Source of the DNA: Marimonas arenosa
GTDB lineage: Bacteria; Pseudomonadota; Alphaproteobacteria; Rhodobacterales; Rhodobacteraceae
Length of the DNA stretch: 64,000 nt
Direction: 5' to 3'
Assembly: GCF_030848945.1 (NCBI RefSeq)
Contig: NZ_JANHAX010000002.1
Location: forward strand, 186,001 to 250,000
Below, piece after piece: positions 63,986 through 64,000 of this stretch (its first letter is position 1; the number at the start of each line of letters is the position of its first letter). The notes beneath the pieces are model-generated. The model had not been told where the DNA came from. It did no database searches and saw only the letters and a list, made by a program, of their open reading frames with translations. The translations under genes were made by a program, and so were the position numbers.

Positions 63986-64000
63986 GGTGCATCTCCTTGC

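Overview
The window comes from a high-GC alphaproteobacterium, most likely a marine Rhodobacteraceae (Roseobacter group) member. This is inferred from protein style, a Tad pilus of the roseobacter kind, dense ATGA-overlapping operons, and a PQQ/quinoprotein relay next to an Isp-type uptake hydrogenase.

Region 1 (1-12.9 kb) is a mosaic surface-polysaccharide island: a partial Wzx-type flippase, a pyruvyl transferase, a FemAB-like acyltransferase, a Wzy/WaaL-like membrane polymerase or ligase, a SAM methyltransferase, a secreted beta-helix protein and a 950-residue beta-helix/PKD/RTX exoprotein. It is AT-richer than the rest, has genes on alternating strands, and is littered with decayed insertion sequences: an IS3 remnant whose middle is replaced by an IS110 left end, a second IS3 tail, and an IS66 remnant at 13 kb.

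Region 2 (14.0-24.4 kb) is a Tad/Flp pilus operon: two Flp pilins separated by a strong stem-loop, CpaB, three TadE/TadG-like pseudopilins, CpaE, CpaF, TadB and TadC, then a LuxR-type regulator overlapping the prepilin peptidase. No secretin (CpaC/RcpA), CpaD or TadD gene is present.

Region 3 (24.5-54.3 kb) is a complete periplasmic alcohol-oxidation module: pqqABCDE, a hybrid kinase, FIST sensor and NarL-type regulator, a PQQ alcohol dehydrogenase carrying the Asp-Tyr-Asp signature of lanthanide enzymes, two cytochromes c, a MoxJ-like protein, the PQQ-associated ABC cassette with beta-propeller, a molybdenum hydroxylase operon (probably oxidising the aldehyde), ApbE plus a NosR-like flavoprotein, and the CX3CW, metallohydrolase and SoxYZ-like relay proteins. 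A shared 13-bp motif, WTWCGACCWWWGG, lies about 50-105 bp upstream of at least seven of these transcription units, including the regulator's own gene. This ties the region into one predicted regulon.

Region 4 (54.3-64 kb) is a membrane-bound group 1e (Isp-type) [NiFe] uptake hydrogenase, order hynS-isp1-isp2-hynL, with maturation genes and a perfect FNR/FixK box upstream. The cluster continues past the right edge. Together regions 3 and 4 describe a bacterium that supplements its respiration with electrons from alcohols, aldehydes and H2.
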